Below the pieces are notes generated by a model. It worked only from the letters and a program-made list of their open reading frames with translations. It ran no database searches and had not been told where the DNA came from. A stretch of 64,000 bases of DNA from Mycolicibacterium parafortuitum (GTDB lineage: Bacteria > Actinomycetota > Actinomycetes > Mycobacteriales > Mycobacteriaceae): the NCBI RefSeq assembly GCF_010725485.1, contig NZ_AP022598.1, positions 620,001 through 684,000 of the forward strand, written 5' to 3'. The first letter of the stretch is position 1. Each line of letters begins with the position of its first letter. The position numbers and the translations under genes are program-made. Positions 54,528-63,517 of the stretch are shown here, one piece after another.

Positions 54528-55409
54528 GTGACGAGGAACCCGCTGCGGCGGCTGGCCGACCAGGTGGTGCTGACCAGCATGCGGCCACCGATCCTGCCCG
54601 CACTGCTGAACCGGCCCACCCGCGAGACCATCGAGCTGCGTGGCAAGCGGGTGCTGATGACCGGCGCGTCGTCGGGCATCGGCGAGGCGGCCGCCGAGAA
54701 GCTGGCCCGCCGCGGCGCGACGGTCGTCGCGGTCGCGCGGCGCCAGGAGCTGCTCGACGCGCTGGTCACCCGGATCACCGACACCGGCGGGGACGCCCGC
54801 GCGCACGCGTGCGATCTGTCCGATCTCGACGCGGTCGACGCCCTGGTCGCGACCGTCGAGAAGGAGCTGGGCGGCATCGACATCCTGGTCAACAACGCCG
54901 GGCGCTCCATCCGCCGCCCGCTGGAGGAGTCGCTGGAGCGCTGGCACGACGTCGAGCGGACGATGACGCTGAACTACTACGGCCCGCTGCGCCTGATCCG
55001 CGGTCTGGCGCCGGGCATGCTGGAGCGCGGGGACGGCCACATCATCAACGTCTCCACCTGGGGCGTGAAGACCGAGAGTCCGCCGCTGTTCGGGGTGTAC
55101 AACGCGTCCAAGGCGGCGCTGAGCTCGATCAGCCGCATCATCGAGACCGAGTGGTCCGACCGCGGCGTGCACGCGACGACGCTGTACTACCCGCTGGTGA
55201 AGACCCCGATGATCGCGCCGACCCGCGCCTACGACGGACTGCCCGGGCTGTCGGCCGACGAGGCCGCCGGATGGATCATCACCGCCGCGCGGCACCGCCC
55301 GGTCAGCATCGCGCCCCGCATCGCGGTCACCGCGCACGCGATCAACAGTGTCGCCCCGGCCGCGATCGACACCATCATGAAACGCCAACGCATGCAGCCC
55401 AGGGACTGA
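54528..55409 (+). CDS. Short-chain dehydrogenase/reductase, Rv0547c-like
   Basis: A 293-residue SDR. An N-terminal hydrophobic helix (ADQVVLTSMRPPILPALL) precedes the NAD(P) loop TGASSGIGEAAA. NNAGRSIRRP, the catalytic YNASK segment (GVYNASKAAL) and a serine in NVSTWG follow. The membrane-associated start fits a lipid substrate. The GTG at 54528 follows the palindromic repeat. In M. tuberculosis the ortholog lies next to menB. Confidence 0.88.
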   Translation: MTRNPLRRLADQVVLTSMRPPILPALLNRPTRETIELRGKRVLMTGASSGIGEAAAEKLARRGATVVAVARRQELLDALVTRITDTGGDARAHACDLSDLDAVDALVATVEKELGGIDILVNNAGRSIRRPLEESLERWHDVERTMTLNYYGPLRLIRGLAPGMLERGDGHIINVSTWGVKTESPPLFGVYNASKAALSSISRIIETEWSDRGVHATTLYYPLVKTPMIAPTRAYDGLPGLSADEAAGWIITAARHRPVSIAPRIAVTAHAINSVAPAAIDTIMKRQRMQPRD

Positions 55410-55415
55410 AAAGCG

Positions 55416-56951
55416 TTGTTCGCCAACCTCGCCGACATCGTCCGCGGTCACGCCCGGCACCGCCCCGGCGCACCCGCGCTGATCGTCGGCGACCGCGTCA
55501 TCACCTACGCCGAACTCGACGACCGGTCCAGCAGGGCGGCGCAGGCGTTCTCCCAGGCGGGTGTCGGGTTCGGCGACCGGGTCGCGTTCGTCGAACGCAA
55601 CGGCGCCGAATACTTCGACGTCGCTTTCGGTCTGGCCAAGCTCGGCGCGGTGACGGTACCGGTGAACTGGCGTCTGACCGCCCCCGAGATCCGGCACGTT
55701 CTCACCGACGCCGCCGTGTCGATGGTGGTGGTCGGACAGGAGTTCGTCGACCGGGTGCACGACATCGAGGACGACATCGACGCCGGCATCGTCGTCGTCG
55801 GAAACCACGACCGCTGGCCGGATTTCGCCGAGTTCGTCGGCCAGGCGCCCGCGGTGGATCCGGGCGTGGTCACCGGCCCCGACGATCTGGTGTTCCTGAT
55901 GTACACCTCGGGCACCACCGGAGCGCCCAAGGGTGTGATGCTCAGCAACACCAACTTCGTGTGCAAGACCGCCGGTGTCGCGGGGCCGTGGAAGTTCGAC
56001 GCGGACGCGGTCAGCCTGGCGGTGATGCCGCTGTTCCACATGGCCGGGTTCGGGTGGGCGCTGGCCGGGCTGTGGCAGGGCGCGGCGACGGTGGTGCTGC
56101 GCGACGTCGACCACGCCGCGATCCTCGACGCGATCGGCCGCCACCGGGTCACCAACATGCTGCTGGTGCCCGCCGTCATCCAATCCCTGCTCGACACACC
56201 GGGTCTCGACGACATGGACTTCTCCGGGCTGCGGATCGTGGTGTACGGGGCCTCCCCCATCACCGACGACGTGCTGGTGCGCGGCATGGACCGATTCGGC
56301 GGTGTGTTCGCCCAGGTGTACGGCATGACCGAGTCGACGGGGTCGATCACCCAGCTCGACGGCGACGAGCACCTGCCGACACTGCTGCGCTCCTGCGGCA
56401 GGCCGTATCCGTGGGTGCAGATCCGCGTCGTCGACGCGTCCGGAGCCGACGTCGCACCGGGCACCGTCGGCGAGGTGTGGACCCGGTCGCCGCAGAACAT
56501 GCTGGGCTACTGGAACAACCCGGACGCGACCGCGGCGACGCTGACCGCGGACGGCTGGCTGCGGACCGGCGACGCCGGATACCTCGACGCCGCCGGCTAT
56601 CTGTATCTGCACGACCGGATCAAGGACATGATCGTCTCCGGCGCGGAGAACGTGTACCCCGCCGAGGTGGAGAACGTGCTGATGACACACCCGGGGGTCG
56701 CCGACGTCGCCGTCATCGGGGTACCGGATGCGCGCTGGGGCGAGGCGGTCAAGGCCATCGTGGTGCGGGCGCGCGACGCGACACTCACCGAGGCCGAGCT
56801 GATCGCCCACGCCCGGCACCGGCTGGCCGGGTTCAAGCTGCCGAAGTCGGTCGACTTCGTCGGCGCGCTGCCCCGCAACCCGAGCGGCAAGCTGCTCAAA
56901 CGCGCGCTGCGCGAACCGTACTGGACCGGCACGGACCGCCACATCGGGTGA
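55416..56951 (+). CDS. Acyl-CoA synthetase, FadD-type
   Basis: A 511-residue AMP-forming ligase with P-loop MYTSGTTGAPKGVMLS (about residues 160-175), YGMTESTGS, TGDAGYLDAAGYLYLHDRIKDMI and the C-terminal NPSGKLLKRALREPYW. It resembles medium/long-chain FadD proteins. The start is the TTG at 55416, 6 bp after the SDR stop, so the pair is probably co-transcribed. The acyl substrate is unknown. Confidence 0.87.
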   Translation: MFANLADIVRGHARHRPGAPALIVGDRVITYAELDDRSSRAAQAFSQAGVGFGDRVAFVERNGAEYFDVAFGLAKLGAVTVPVNWRLTAPEIRHVLTDAAVSMVVVGQEFVDRVHDIEDDIDAGIVVVGNHDRWPDFAEFVGQAPAVDPGVVTGPDDLVFLMYTSGTTGAPKGVMLSNTNFVCKTAGVAGPWKFDADAVSLAVMPLFHMAGFGWALAGLWQGAATVVLRDVDHAAILDAIGRHRVTNMLLVPAVIQSLLDTPGLDDMDFSGLRIVVYGASPITDDVLVRGMDRFGGVFAQVYGMTESTGSITQLDGDEHLPTLLRSCGRPYPWVQIRVVDASGADVAPGTVGEVWTRSPQNMLGYWNNPDATAATLTADGWLRTGDAGYLDAAGYLYLHDRIKDMIVSGAENVYPAEVENVLMTHPGVADVAVIGVPDARWGEAVKAIVVRARDATLTEAELIAHARHRLAGFKLPKSVDFVGALPRNPSGKLLKRALREPYWTGTDRHIG

Positions 56952-56975
56952 CGCGGCCGTGGTAGACACACAGCC

Positions 56976-57362
56976 ATGGAGATCCTGGCCAGCCGGGTGT
57001 TGTTCCGTCCGAAGGACTATGCGCGCTCGGTCGCGTTCTACCGCGACGGCATCGGGCTGGCCATCGCCAGGGAGTACAGCGGCGGCACGGTCTTCTACGC
57101 CGGCCAGTCGCTGATCGAGATCGCCGGCCACGGCGCGCCCGCCGGGGATGCGCCGCCGTTCCCCGGGGCGTTGTGGCTGCAGGTGCGCGACCTCGCCGTC
57201 GCGCAGGACCAGCTGCGGCAGCGCGGCGTCGAGATCGCGCGGGAGGCCCGCCAGGAACCATGGGGACTGCACGAGATGCACGTCACCGACCCCGACGGCG
57301 TCACGCTGATCTTCGTGCAGGTGCCCGAGGATCACCCGATCCGGCGCGACACCCGCGGCTAA
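56976..57362 (+). CDS. VOC/glyoxalase-superfamily protein
   Basis: A 128-residue single-domain vicinal-oxygen-chelate protein, beginning ILASRVLFRPKDYARSVAFY, with GGTVFYAGQSLIEIAGHG and LHEMHVTDPDGVTLIFVQ holding the usual metal-binding glutamate/histidine positions. It corresponds in order to Rv0546c. Activity is unknown; glyoxalase I, dioxygenase and antibiotic-binding relatives share the fold. Confidence 0.85.
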   Translation: MEILASRVLFRPKDYARSVAFYRDGIGLAIAREYSGGTVFYAGQSLIEIAGHGAPAGDAPPFPGALWLQVRDLAVAQDQLRQRGVEIAREARQEPWGLHEMHVTDPDGVTLIFVQVPEDHPIRRDTRG

Positions 57363-57403
57363 TCGACAGCAGCCGCGAGCGGCTAATCGACAGGAGCGGC
57401 GAG
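57356..57403. repeat. Tandem 24-bp duplication spanning two stop codons
   Basis: Units 57356-57379 and 57380-57403 are exactly adjacent, 24 bp each, differing at two positions. Each contains CGGCTAATCGACAG. The first unit holds the TAA of the VOC gene, the second the stop of the convergent DUF3349 gene. The DUF3349 tail coding AAPVD is therefore repeated after its stop. Confidence 0.8.
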
Positions 57404-57682
57404 CGGCCAGCCGACCGACGCGAGGCGCGCGGCGACCTGGTGCATCTCTTCCGGGTTGGGTTCCTTGGCCGTGACCCGGTGGATCGCGGTGTGGATCTGC
57501 GCGGGCGTGACGGTGTCGGCGTCGGTGGAGCGCAGCACCGTCTGGGCCACCTTGACCACCTGATCCTCGGTCAGGGTGCGCCGCAACAGGGCCAGCAGCG
57601 GAAAGTAGTCCTTCTGCGGCACGCCGTGCGGATAGCCCTCGTGCAGCCAGGCCAGCACGTTGTCGAAAGCCTTCTGCGCCAT
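57383..57682 (-). CDS. DUF3349 protein (paralogue downstream of pitA)
   Basis: A 99-residue mycobacterial protein with FDNVLAWLHEGYPHGVP, the shared DUF3349 core PLLALLRRTLTEDQV and VGWPL near the end. It is a paralogue of the gene at 59501. M. tuberculosis Rv0543c occupies the same region. The fold is small, probably a helical bundle; function unknown. It is 9 bp downstream of the small membrane gene. Confidence 0.83.
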   Translation of the reverse strand: MAQKAFDNVLAWLHEGYPHGVPQKDYFPLLALLRRTLTEDQVVKVAQTVLRSTDADTVTPAQIHTAIHRVTAKEPNPEEMHQVAARLASVGWPLAAPVD

Positions 57683-57691
57683 ACGATCAGC

Positions 57692-57979
57692 TCACTTCCT
57701 TGGCAGGAACGGGAACAGGTCGATTCCGGTGTTGTGGATGATCGTCGCGCGGGTGATCCACAGCACCGCGGTCAGGATGACCCAGCCGACGAACACGAAC
57801 AGCGCCACACCGGCGTACTTGGCCAGCGGCTTCGGCGCCGTGACCGCGGATCCGTCGCTGCCGTCGGATCCGGTACCGCGCGAGTACGCGACCAGCCCGA
57901 CGGCGAAGATCGCGGGCAGGCCCGCGCCGAGCAGCAGCCCGATTCCGAGCACCTTGGCAATGCTCTCGAAGTACGTCAT
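57692..57979 (-). CDS. Small membrane protein of the pitA locus (Rv0544c-like)
   Basis: A 95-residue protein with two spans (about residues 8-30 and 57-80) and a Gly/Asp/Ser-rich loop between them. The ATG at 57979 has AGAGGAC 6 nt upstream. It starts 23 bp after the pitA stop on the same strand and probably shares its transcript. It could be a small partner or regulator of PitA, but no direct evidence exists in the sequence. Confidence 0.8.
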   Translation of the reverse strand: MTYFESIAKVLGIGLLLGAGLPAIFAVGLVAYSRGTGSDGSDGSAVTAPKPLAKYAGVALFVFVGWVILTAVLWITRATIIHNTGIDLFPFLPRK

Positions 57980-58002
57980 CTGATGTCCTCTGTGCTGTCC
58001 GG

Positions 58003-59274
58003 TCAGACCGTCGTCGGGGCGGACTTGGGTTCCGGTGCGGCCTCGGCGTCCTGGGCGGCCGGGGCGCGCAGTTCGGCGGGGATCACCGAGTTGGTCGAGT
58101 CGTCCCAGTCGGCGTTGACGTTGCTGTGGTCGACCTTCTGATGCTGGGCGCGCCACCACATGTAGAACGACAGGCCGCACAGCAGCGCGAAGATCACGCC
58201 GTCACCGATCAGATCGGATCCGGTCAGCGACTTCACGCCGTGCGACAGCCAGAACGACAGCGCGCCGACGATGCCTGCGGCGGGCAGGGTGATGAGCCAC
58301 GCGACGGCCATCCGGCCGGCGACGGCCCAGCGGACCTCGGCGCCGGGCTTGCCGACACCGCTGCCGAGGATCGAACCCGTCGCGACGTGGGTGGTCGACA
58401 GCGCCATACCCGCGGCCGAGGAGCTCAGGATGATCGCGGCCGACGACGCCTCGGCGGCCAGCCCCTGCGGGGACTCGATCTCGACCAGACCCTTACCGAG
58501 CGTGCGGATCACCCGCCAGCCGCCCAGGTAGGTGCCGAGCCCGATGGCCAGCGCGCAGGACGCGATGATCCAGAACGGGAGACCCTGCTCCTTGACGTCT
58601 CCGCCGAGGTTGCCGGTGGTGATCAGCGCGAGCGCGATGACGCCCATCGTCTTCTGCGCGTCGTTGGTGCCGTGCGACAGCGCGACCAGCGATGCGCTCG
58701 CGATCTGGCCCCAGCGGAAACCCGCCTCGCGCTGCTTCTTGCTGACGTTGCGCGTGATCCTGTAGACCAGCCAGGTGCCGCAGCCGGCGACCAGGCACGC
58801 GATCAGCGGTGCGGCGACGGCCGGGATCAGCACCTTCTGGCTCACCCCGGCCCAGTTGACGCCGCCGAGACCGATCGCGGCGAGCCCGGCACCGATCAGG
58901 CCGCCGAACAACGCGTGCGACGAGCTGGACGGGATGCCGAACAGCCAGGTGAGCAGGTTCCACAGGATGCCGCCGATGAGGCCGGCGAAGATGATCGTCA
59001 ATCCGGTCGACGCGTCGATCGACGGAAGCAGTTGACCGGTCCCGACATCCTGGATGTTGAGCACCGAGGTGGTCACCGTGATCGCGACCTCGACGGACAG
59101 GAACGCACCGATCAGGTTCAGGACACCCGCGAGCAGCACCGCCGTCTTCGGCTTCAGCGCGCCGGTCGCGATGGACGTGGCCATCGCGTTCCCGGTGTCG
59201 TGAAAGCCGTTGGTGAAGTCGAATGCCAGCGCGGTGGCAATCAACAGCACCAAGATGATCAGCTCTGCGCTCAT
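58003..59274 (-). CDS. pitA: Low-affinity inorganic phosphate transporter PitA
   Basis: A 423-residue PiT-family phosphate/proton symporter with about ten helices. The duplicated family signature is visible: DFTNGFHDTGNAMATSIATG near the N-terminus and SHGTNDAQKTMGV in the second half. An acidic, Asp/Glu-rich C-terminus lies in the cytoplasm. It corresponds to Rv0545c. The divergent spacer carries a PHO-box-like repeat, suggesting phosphate-linked control. Confidence 0.95.
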   Translation of the reverse strand: MSAELIILVLLIATALAFDFTNGFHDTGNAMATSIATGALKPKTAVLLAGVLNLIGAFLSVEVAITVTTSVLNIQDVGTGQLLPSIDASTGLTIIFAGLIGGILWNLLTWLFGIPSSSSHALFGGLIGAGLAAIGLGGVNWAGVSQKVLIPAVAAPLIACLVAGCGTWLVYRITRNVSKKQREAGFRWGQIASASLVALSHGTNDAQKTMGVIALALITTGNLGGDVKEQGLPFWIIASCALAIGLGTYLGGWRVIRTLGKGLVEIESPQGLAAEASSAAIILSSSAAGMALSTTHVATGSILGSGVGKPGAEVRWAVAGRMAVAWLITLPAAGIVGALSFWLSHGVKSLTGSDLIGDGVIFALLCGLSFYMWWRAQHQKVDHSNVNADWDDSTNSVIPAELRAPAAQDAEAAPEPKSAPTTV

Positions 59275-59369
59275 GGGTTTGATTCTGCTGCCTGGCCGGG
59301 AGTTTTAACGAATTTTCACCGAGGTGCGTCGAGGCCGCGACGTGCGGTTTCTCCTGGCCACGGACAGCT

Positions 59370-59391
59370 GTTCATCTACTGTTCATCTTCT
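59370..59391 (+). promoter_or_regulatory. PHO-box-like tandem repeat (RegX3/PhoP type)
   Basis: Two adjacent 11-bp units, GTTCATCTACT (59370-59380) and GTTCATCTTCT (59381-59391), match the direct-repeat layout of actinobacterial PHO boxes. They lie about 96 bp from the pitA start and 110 bp from the DUF3349/menE unit. Orientation favours control of the latter, but the position also allows repression or activation of pitA. Not tested. The remaining intergenic bases show no other signal I can support. Confidence 0.6.
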
Positions 59392-59500
59392 GTGGTGCCG
59401 GCGTTCTCCGGCCCCGATTCTCGCCCCGTCCTCGACAGCCTTCGCGTCTACTATCGGAAGGCCTGAGACCGTATTCCAGGGCTGTGTCGGAAGTGAACTC

Positions 59501-59824
59501 GTGACCAATTTTGTCGCCAGGATCGTGGCGTGGATCGTGGCCGGATACCCCGAGGGTGTGCCGGGTCCCGACCGCGTGCCGCTGCTGGCGTTGCTGCGTC
59601 GCCGCCTCAGCGACGACGAGGTCAAAGCGGTCGCCGTGGAGTTGCTCACCCGCGCGGAGATCCACGGCACCGCCGAGTTCGACCGCGTCGACATCGGCGT
59701 ACTGATCACCCAGGTCACCGACAACCTGCCCACCCCCGACGACGTCGAACGCGTCCGCGTCCGGCTGGCCGCGCAGGGCTGGCCGCTCGACGATCCCCGC
59801 GACGACGCGGAGGAGGGCCGATAG
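59501..59824 (+). CDS. DUF3349 protein (paralogue upstream of menE)
   Basis: A 107-residue protein with ARIVAWIVAGYPEGVPGPDRVPLLALLRRRLS, a near copy of the DUF3349 gene on the other side of pitA, and AAQGWPLDDP before an acidic tail. The GTG at 59501 is the start. It runs straight into the menE frame, so the two are co-transcribed. Function unknown. Confidence 0.83.
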   Translation: MTNFVARIVAWIVAGYPEGVPGPDRVPLLALLRRRLSDDEVKAVAVELLTRAEIHGTAEFDRVDIGVLITQVTDNLPTPDDVERVRVRLAAQGWPLDDPRDDAEEGR

Positions 59825-59829
59825 CCGTT

Positions 59830-60978
59830 CTGCGGGCGGTCGGATTCGGCTCCGGCGCCGCCGCGCTGACCCAGCTGCCCGCCGTCGAGGACGTACTCGG
59901 CGGCCGCGCCGCGGTGCTGCCGGTGCCCGCCGACGACGCCCGGCGCAGTGCCGCGCTGGCGACGGCGTTGCGTGTCGGCGAGGAGATCGACGACGCGGTC
60001 GGCGCGGTGCTGTCGACGTCGGGCACCACAGGCACGCCGAAAGGCGCGCTGCTGACCGTCTCGGCGCTGGTGGCCAGTGCGGACGCGACCCACCAGCGCC
60101 TCGGCGGGCCGGGACGCTGGCTGCTCGCGCTGCCCGCCTATCACGTCGCGGGTTTTCAGGTGCTGGTGCGCAGCGCGCTGGCGGGCACCCGGCCGGTGGC
60201 CGTCGCGGCCTCGTTCGATCCGGCCGAGCTCGCGACCGCGGTCGAGCAGATGGGATCCGGGCGCCGGTACGCGTCGCTGGTCGCGGTGCAACTGGACAAG
60301 GCGCTGCGCGACCCGGCGGCCACCGCCGCGCTCGCGGCGCTGGACGCGGTGCTCATCGGTGGCGGCCCGATGCCCGCCGGCGTCGGCGAAAAGGCCTCGG
60401 CGGCAGGAATTTCGGTGATCCGGACGTACGGGATGAGCGAGACGGCGGGCGGTTGCGTGTACGACGGCGTGCCACTGCGCGGCGTCGAGGTCAGGATCGA
60501 CGACGACGGACCGACCGGCGGCCGGATCCGGCTGGGTGGGCCCACCGTCGCGGCCGGGTACCGCAACCCCGTCACGCCGGACCCGTTCGCCGAGCCGGGC
60601 TGGTTCCGCACCGACGACATCGGGGCGCTGGTCGACGGCACGCTGCGGGTGTTGGGCCGCGCCGACGACGCGATCAGTACCGGCGGCTTGACCGTGCTGC
60701 CCGGGATGGTCGAGGCCGCGCTGGCGACCCATCCCGCCGTCGCCGAGTGCGCGGCGTTCGGGGTCGCCGACGAACGGCTGGGCCAGCGGGTGGTCGTCGC
60801 CGTCGTCCCGGTCCCCGGTGAGTCGGTGACGTTGGCGCAGTTGCGTTCTCACGTCGGCGAGACCCTGCCGTCGACGGCGGCGCCGCGGCAACTGCATGTC
60901 CTCGACGAGCTGCCCCGCCGCGGCATCGGCAAGATCGACCGCCGCGCGCTGGTGCGCCGGTTCGGCGCTGCGAACTGA
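59830..60978 (+). CDS. menE: o-Succinylbenzoate-CoA ligase MenE
   Basis: A ligase that activates o-succinylbenzoate to its CoA thioester for MenB. STSGTTGTPKGALLT is the P-loop; LALPAYHVAGFQVLVRS, YGMSETAGG, TDDIGALVDG and the catalytic-lysine end GIGKIDRRALVR follow. Mycobacterial MenE lacks the long N-terminal part of other ANL enzymes, as here. The start is uncertain. No ATG/GTG/TTG occurs just after the DUF3349 stop; CTG 59830 gives 382 residues, and GTG 59914 gives 354. Confidence 0.9.
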   Translation: MRAVGFGSGAAALTQLPAVEDVLGGRAAVLPVPADDARRSAALATALRVGEEIDDAVGAVLSTSGTTGTPKGALLTVSALVASADATHQRLGGPGRWLLALPAYHVAGFQVLVRSALAGTRPVAVAASFDPAELATAVEQMGSGRRYASLVAVQLDKALRDPAATAALAALDAVLIGGGPMPAGVGEKASAAGISVIRTYGMSETAGGCVYDGVPLRGVEVRIDDDGPTGGRIRLGGPTVAAGYRNPVTPDPFAEPGWFRTDDIGALVDGTLRVLGRADDAISTGGLTVLPGMVEAALATHPAVAECAAFGVADERLGQRVVVAVVPVPGESVTLAQLRSHVGETLPSTAAPRQLHVLDELPRRGIGKIDRRALVRRFGAAN

Positions 60979-61009
60979 CGAAGCGCCCTCCGGCGGGCGG
61001 CCGACCCGC

Positions 61010-61636
61010 ATGATGGACACCATGAGCCGTCAAGTGAGCACCGTCGACGAACTGCGTGCGATCGTCGGGCATCCGCACGAGGCCGTCGCGAACAAGGTCG
61101 GCGACCGACTGCTGCCGATCATGCGGGACTGGCTGGCGCACTGCCCGCTGGCGTTCGTCGCGACCACCGACGCCGCGGGCCGCGTCGACGTCTCCCCGAA
61201 GGGCGACCCGCCGGGGTTCGTGCACGTCATCGACGACACGACGATCGCGATCCCGGAACGGCCGGGCAACAAACGCGTCGACGGCTACCTCAACGTGCTG
61301 GAGCGCCCTGGCGTCGGGACCCTGTTCGTGATCCCCGGCCGCGGCGACACCCTGCGGGTCAACGGCACCGGCCGCATCATGGCCGACGCCGACTACTTCG
61401 ACTCGATGGTGGTCCAGGGCCGCCGCCCGATCCTGGCGCTGGAGATCGCCGTCGAGGAGGTCTTCTTCCACTGCGCCAAGGCGTTCCTGCGCTGCGATGC
61501 GTGGGATCCGCAGAGCTGGGACCCGGGCGCGCTGCCGAGCGCGGCGCAGCTGGCCAAGGCCATGTTCGCCGACGCCGACCTCGACGAGATGCGCCGCCGG
61601 CTCGACGAGGACAACATGCGCAAAGTGCTGTACTGA
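61010..61636 (+). CDS. PPOX-class pyridoxamine-phosphate-oxidase-like protein
   Basis: About 208 residues of the split-barrel flavin/F420 family. VATTDAAGRVDVSPKGDPPGF (about 50-70) is the classic PPOX core, followed by IPERPGNKRVDGYLNVL and VVQGRRPILALEIAVEEVFFHC. The MSMEG_1024 type is suggested. Start candidates are ATG 61010, 61013 and 61022; the last gives the most typical N-terminus. Likely a cofactor-dependent reductase of unknown substrate. Confidence 0.82.
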   Translation: MMDTMSRQVSTVDELRAIVGHPHEAVANKVGDRLLPIMRDWLAHCPLAFVATTDAAGRVDVSPKGDPPGFVHVIDDTTIAIPERPGNKRVDGYLNVLERPGVGTLFVIPGRGDTLRVNGTGRIMADADYFDSMVVQGRRPILALEIAVEEVFFHCAKAFLRCDAWDPQSWDPGALPSAAQLAKAMFADADLDEMRRRLDEDNMRKVLY

Positions 61637-61699
61637 GGCTCGGCGGTGACGAAATCCTGACGTCGCCCCTGGTAGTGGACGGGCCGCGCTAACCTCGGT

Positions 61700-62410
61700 G
61701 TGGTGACCCGAGTGCTGATCGCCGACGACGACGATGTCGTCCGCGATGTCGTCCGCCGCTACCTCGAGCGGGACGGCCTCGAGGTGTCCACCGCCCACGA
61801 CGGAAACGAGGCGCTGCGGCTGCTCAGCTCGCAACGCATCGACGTCGCGGTGCTCGACGTGATGATGCCCGGCCCGGACGGGCTGTCGTTGTGCCGGCGG
61901 CTGCGCCAGAACGGCAGCTACGCGATGCCGGTGATCCTGCTGACCGCGCTCGGCGAGGAGGACGACCGCATCGCGGGCCTGGAGGCCGGCGCCGACGACT
62001 ACCTGACCAAACCGTTCAGCCCGCGCGAGCTGGCGCTGCGGGTCCAATCGGTGCTGCGGCGCGCACCCGTGCGTGCCGGCGCGCAGGCGATGGACATCAC
62101 CGCCGGCGACCTGACCGTCGCGACCGCGTCGCGCACCGTGACCGTCGCCGGAAAACCTGTGAGCCTGACCAACCGTGAATTCGACCTGTTGCTGTTCTTC
62201 CTGACCCATCCCGGCGCCGTCTTCACCCGGGAGGATCTGCTCAAACAGGTGTGGCACTGGGACTTCGGCGACCTGTCCACGGTGACGGTGCACGTCAAGC
62301 GCCTGCGCGCGAAGCTCGGCGACAGGCACCGGGTGCAGACCGTATGGGGCCGCGGCTACATGTGGGCGGCCGAGGAGCCGCCCACAGGGCGGCCGGATGC
62401 AGACGACTGA
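61700..62410 (+). CDS. OmpR/PhoB-family response regulator
   Basis: A 236-residue regulator. Receiver domain residues 1-118: acidic pocket DDDD at 9-12, phospho-acceptor Asp53 in LDVMMPG, Lys in LTKPFSP. Winged-helix DNA-binding domain about 133-232 ([20 protein letters not shown]). TAACCT at 61690-61695 lies 4-7 bp before the GTG pair, so the mRNA may be leaderless. It overlaps its kinase by 14 bp. The input is unknown. Confidence 0.9.
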   Translation: MVTRVLIADDDDVVRDVVRRYLERDGLEVSTAHDGNEALRLLSSQRIDVAVLDVMMPGPDGLSLCRRLRQNGSYAMPVILLTALGEEDDRIAGLEAGADDYLTKPFSPRELALRVQSVLRRAPVRAGAQAMDITAGDLTVATASRTVTVAGKPVSLTNREFDLLLFFLTHPGAVFTREDLLKQVWHWDFGDLSTVTVHVKRLRAKLGDRHRVQTVWGRGYMWAAEEPPTGRPDADD

Positions 62411-63419
62411 CTTCTGGGAGATCGCCGGATGGGCGCTGACCTGCTCGGTGCCGGTGGTGCTGCTCGGCGCCGCGGTGGTCCGGCTGGCGCGGACATGGTC
62501 ACTGGCGGCGAGCATGGTCGCGCTGGTGCTGATCCCGGTGCTGGCCACCCTCGCCGGTGTGGTCGGCGCGAGCGGGTTCATGATCACGCAGACGTTCGAG
62601 CGGACCGCGGTGGTGCTGCTGGTGGTGTCCATCGTGACGATCCCGGCGGCGGTGATGCTCGGCCGCTATCAGGCGCGACGCACGGTGTGGGAAGCCGAGA
62701 TCCGCGACTCCGAACACGCCGCCGAACAGTCGCGTCGCCGTCTGGTCGCGTTCGTCAGCCACGACCTGCGCACCCCGCTCGCCGGGATCCGCGCGCTGTC
62801 GGAGGCCATCGCCGACGGCGTCGTGCCCGACGACGAGGTCCAGGTATACGCCAAACACATTGAGAACGAATCGATCCGGCTCTCCGAGATGGTCGACGAC
62901 CTGTTCGAGATGTCGAAGATCAACGCCGGTGCGCTGACTCCGATGTTCGACAAGGTCGCGCTCGACGAGGTCGTCGACGACGTACTCGCCACGCACCGCA
63001 TCACCGCCGAACGCGCCGGGGTGCGGCTGACGGCGAACCTGCCGGAGCAACCCGTGCGGGTGATCGGCAGCGACCGCGCGCTGGTTCGGGTGCTGTCGAA
63101 TCTGGTGGCGAATGCGATCGCGCACACCCCGTCCGGCGGCAGCGTCACGCTCGGCCTCGGCGCCGACGAGAACAGCGCGTGGGCCCGCGTCGACGACACC
63201 GGTGTCGGTATCGACGAGGCCGACCTGCCGCGGGTGTTCGACGTCGCCTACCGCGGATCGAACTCCCGTGTGCCGCGCAAGGATTCGTCGTTGCCGAGCG
63301 GATCCGGGCTGGGCCTGGCGATCGCGGCCGGGCTGGTGCACGCGCACCGCGGCACGGTGTCGGCGCACAACCTGCCGACCGGCGCGCGCTTCGAAGTGCG
63401 GCTCCCGCTGGCCGACTGA
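62397..63419 (+). CDS. Sensor histidine kinase
   Basis: A 340-residue kinase partnered with the upstream response regulator (14-bp overlap). Two membrane segments, at about residues 12-30 and 38-90, are joined by almost no extracellular loop, so the sensor is probably intramembrane. HisKA box [16 protein letters not shown] carries the phospho-histidine (about 121). The ATPase domain has [18 protein letters not shown] and GSGLGLAIA. No HAMP domain is apparent. Confidence 0.9.
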   Translation: MQTTDFWEIAGWALTCSVPVVLLGAAVVRLARTWSLAASMVALVLIPVLATLAGVVGASGFMITQTFERTAVVLLVVSIVTIPAAVMLGRYQARRTVWEAEIRDSEHAAEQSRRRLVAFVSHDLRTPLAGIRALSEAIADGVVPDDEVQVYAKHIENESIRLSEMVDDLFEMSKINAGALTPMFDKVALDEVVDDVLATHRITAERAGVRLTANLPEQPVRVIGSDRALVRVLSNLVANAIAHTPSGGSVTLGLGADENSAWARVDDTGVGIDEADLPRVFDVAYRGSNSRVPRKDSSLPSGSGLGLAIAAGLVHAHRGTVSAHNLPTGARFEVRLPLAD

Positions 63420-63449
63420 GCCGCCGCCGTCTCGCGAGACCTCCCCCAC

Positions 63450-63513
63450 CCGCGAAATATCATTCCGGGTCCCACTTTCGGGCCTGGTCGCAGCCCGGAA
63501 TGATATTTCGCGG
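63450..63513. terminator. Intergenic palindrome family B, copy 2; likely bidirectional terminator
   Basis: A perfect 20-bp inverted repeat (63450-63469 and 63494-63513) with a 24-base loop lies between the convergent kinase and nitronate monooxygenase genes. The GGAATGATATTTCG core matches the palindrome at 54448-54504. The position suggests Rho-independent-like termination in both directions, although no clear T-tract follows. Confidence 0.65.
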
Positions 63514-63517
63514 CGAG

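Noticed and set aside
54279..57335. Very long minus-strand open frame opposite the SDR, FadD and VOC genes
   Set aside because: It lies antisense to clearly conserved proteins and its translation is Arg/His/Val/Gly-rich without any domain; it is a high-GC shadow frame.
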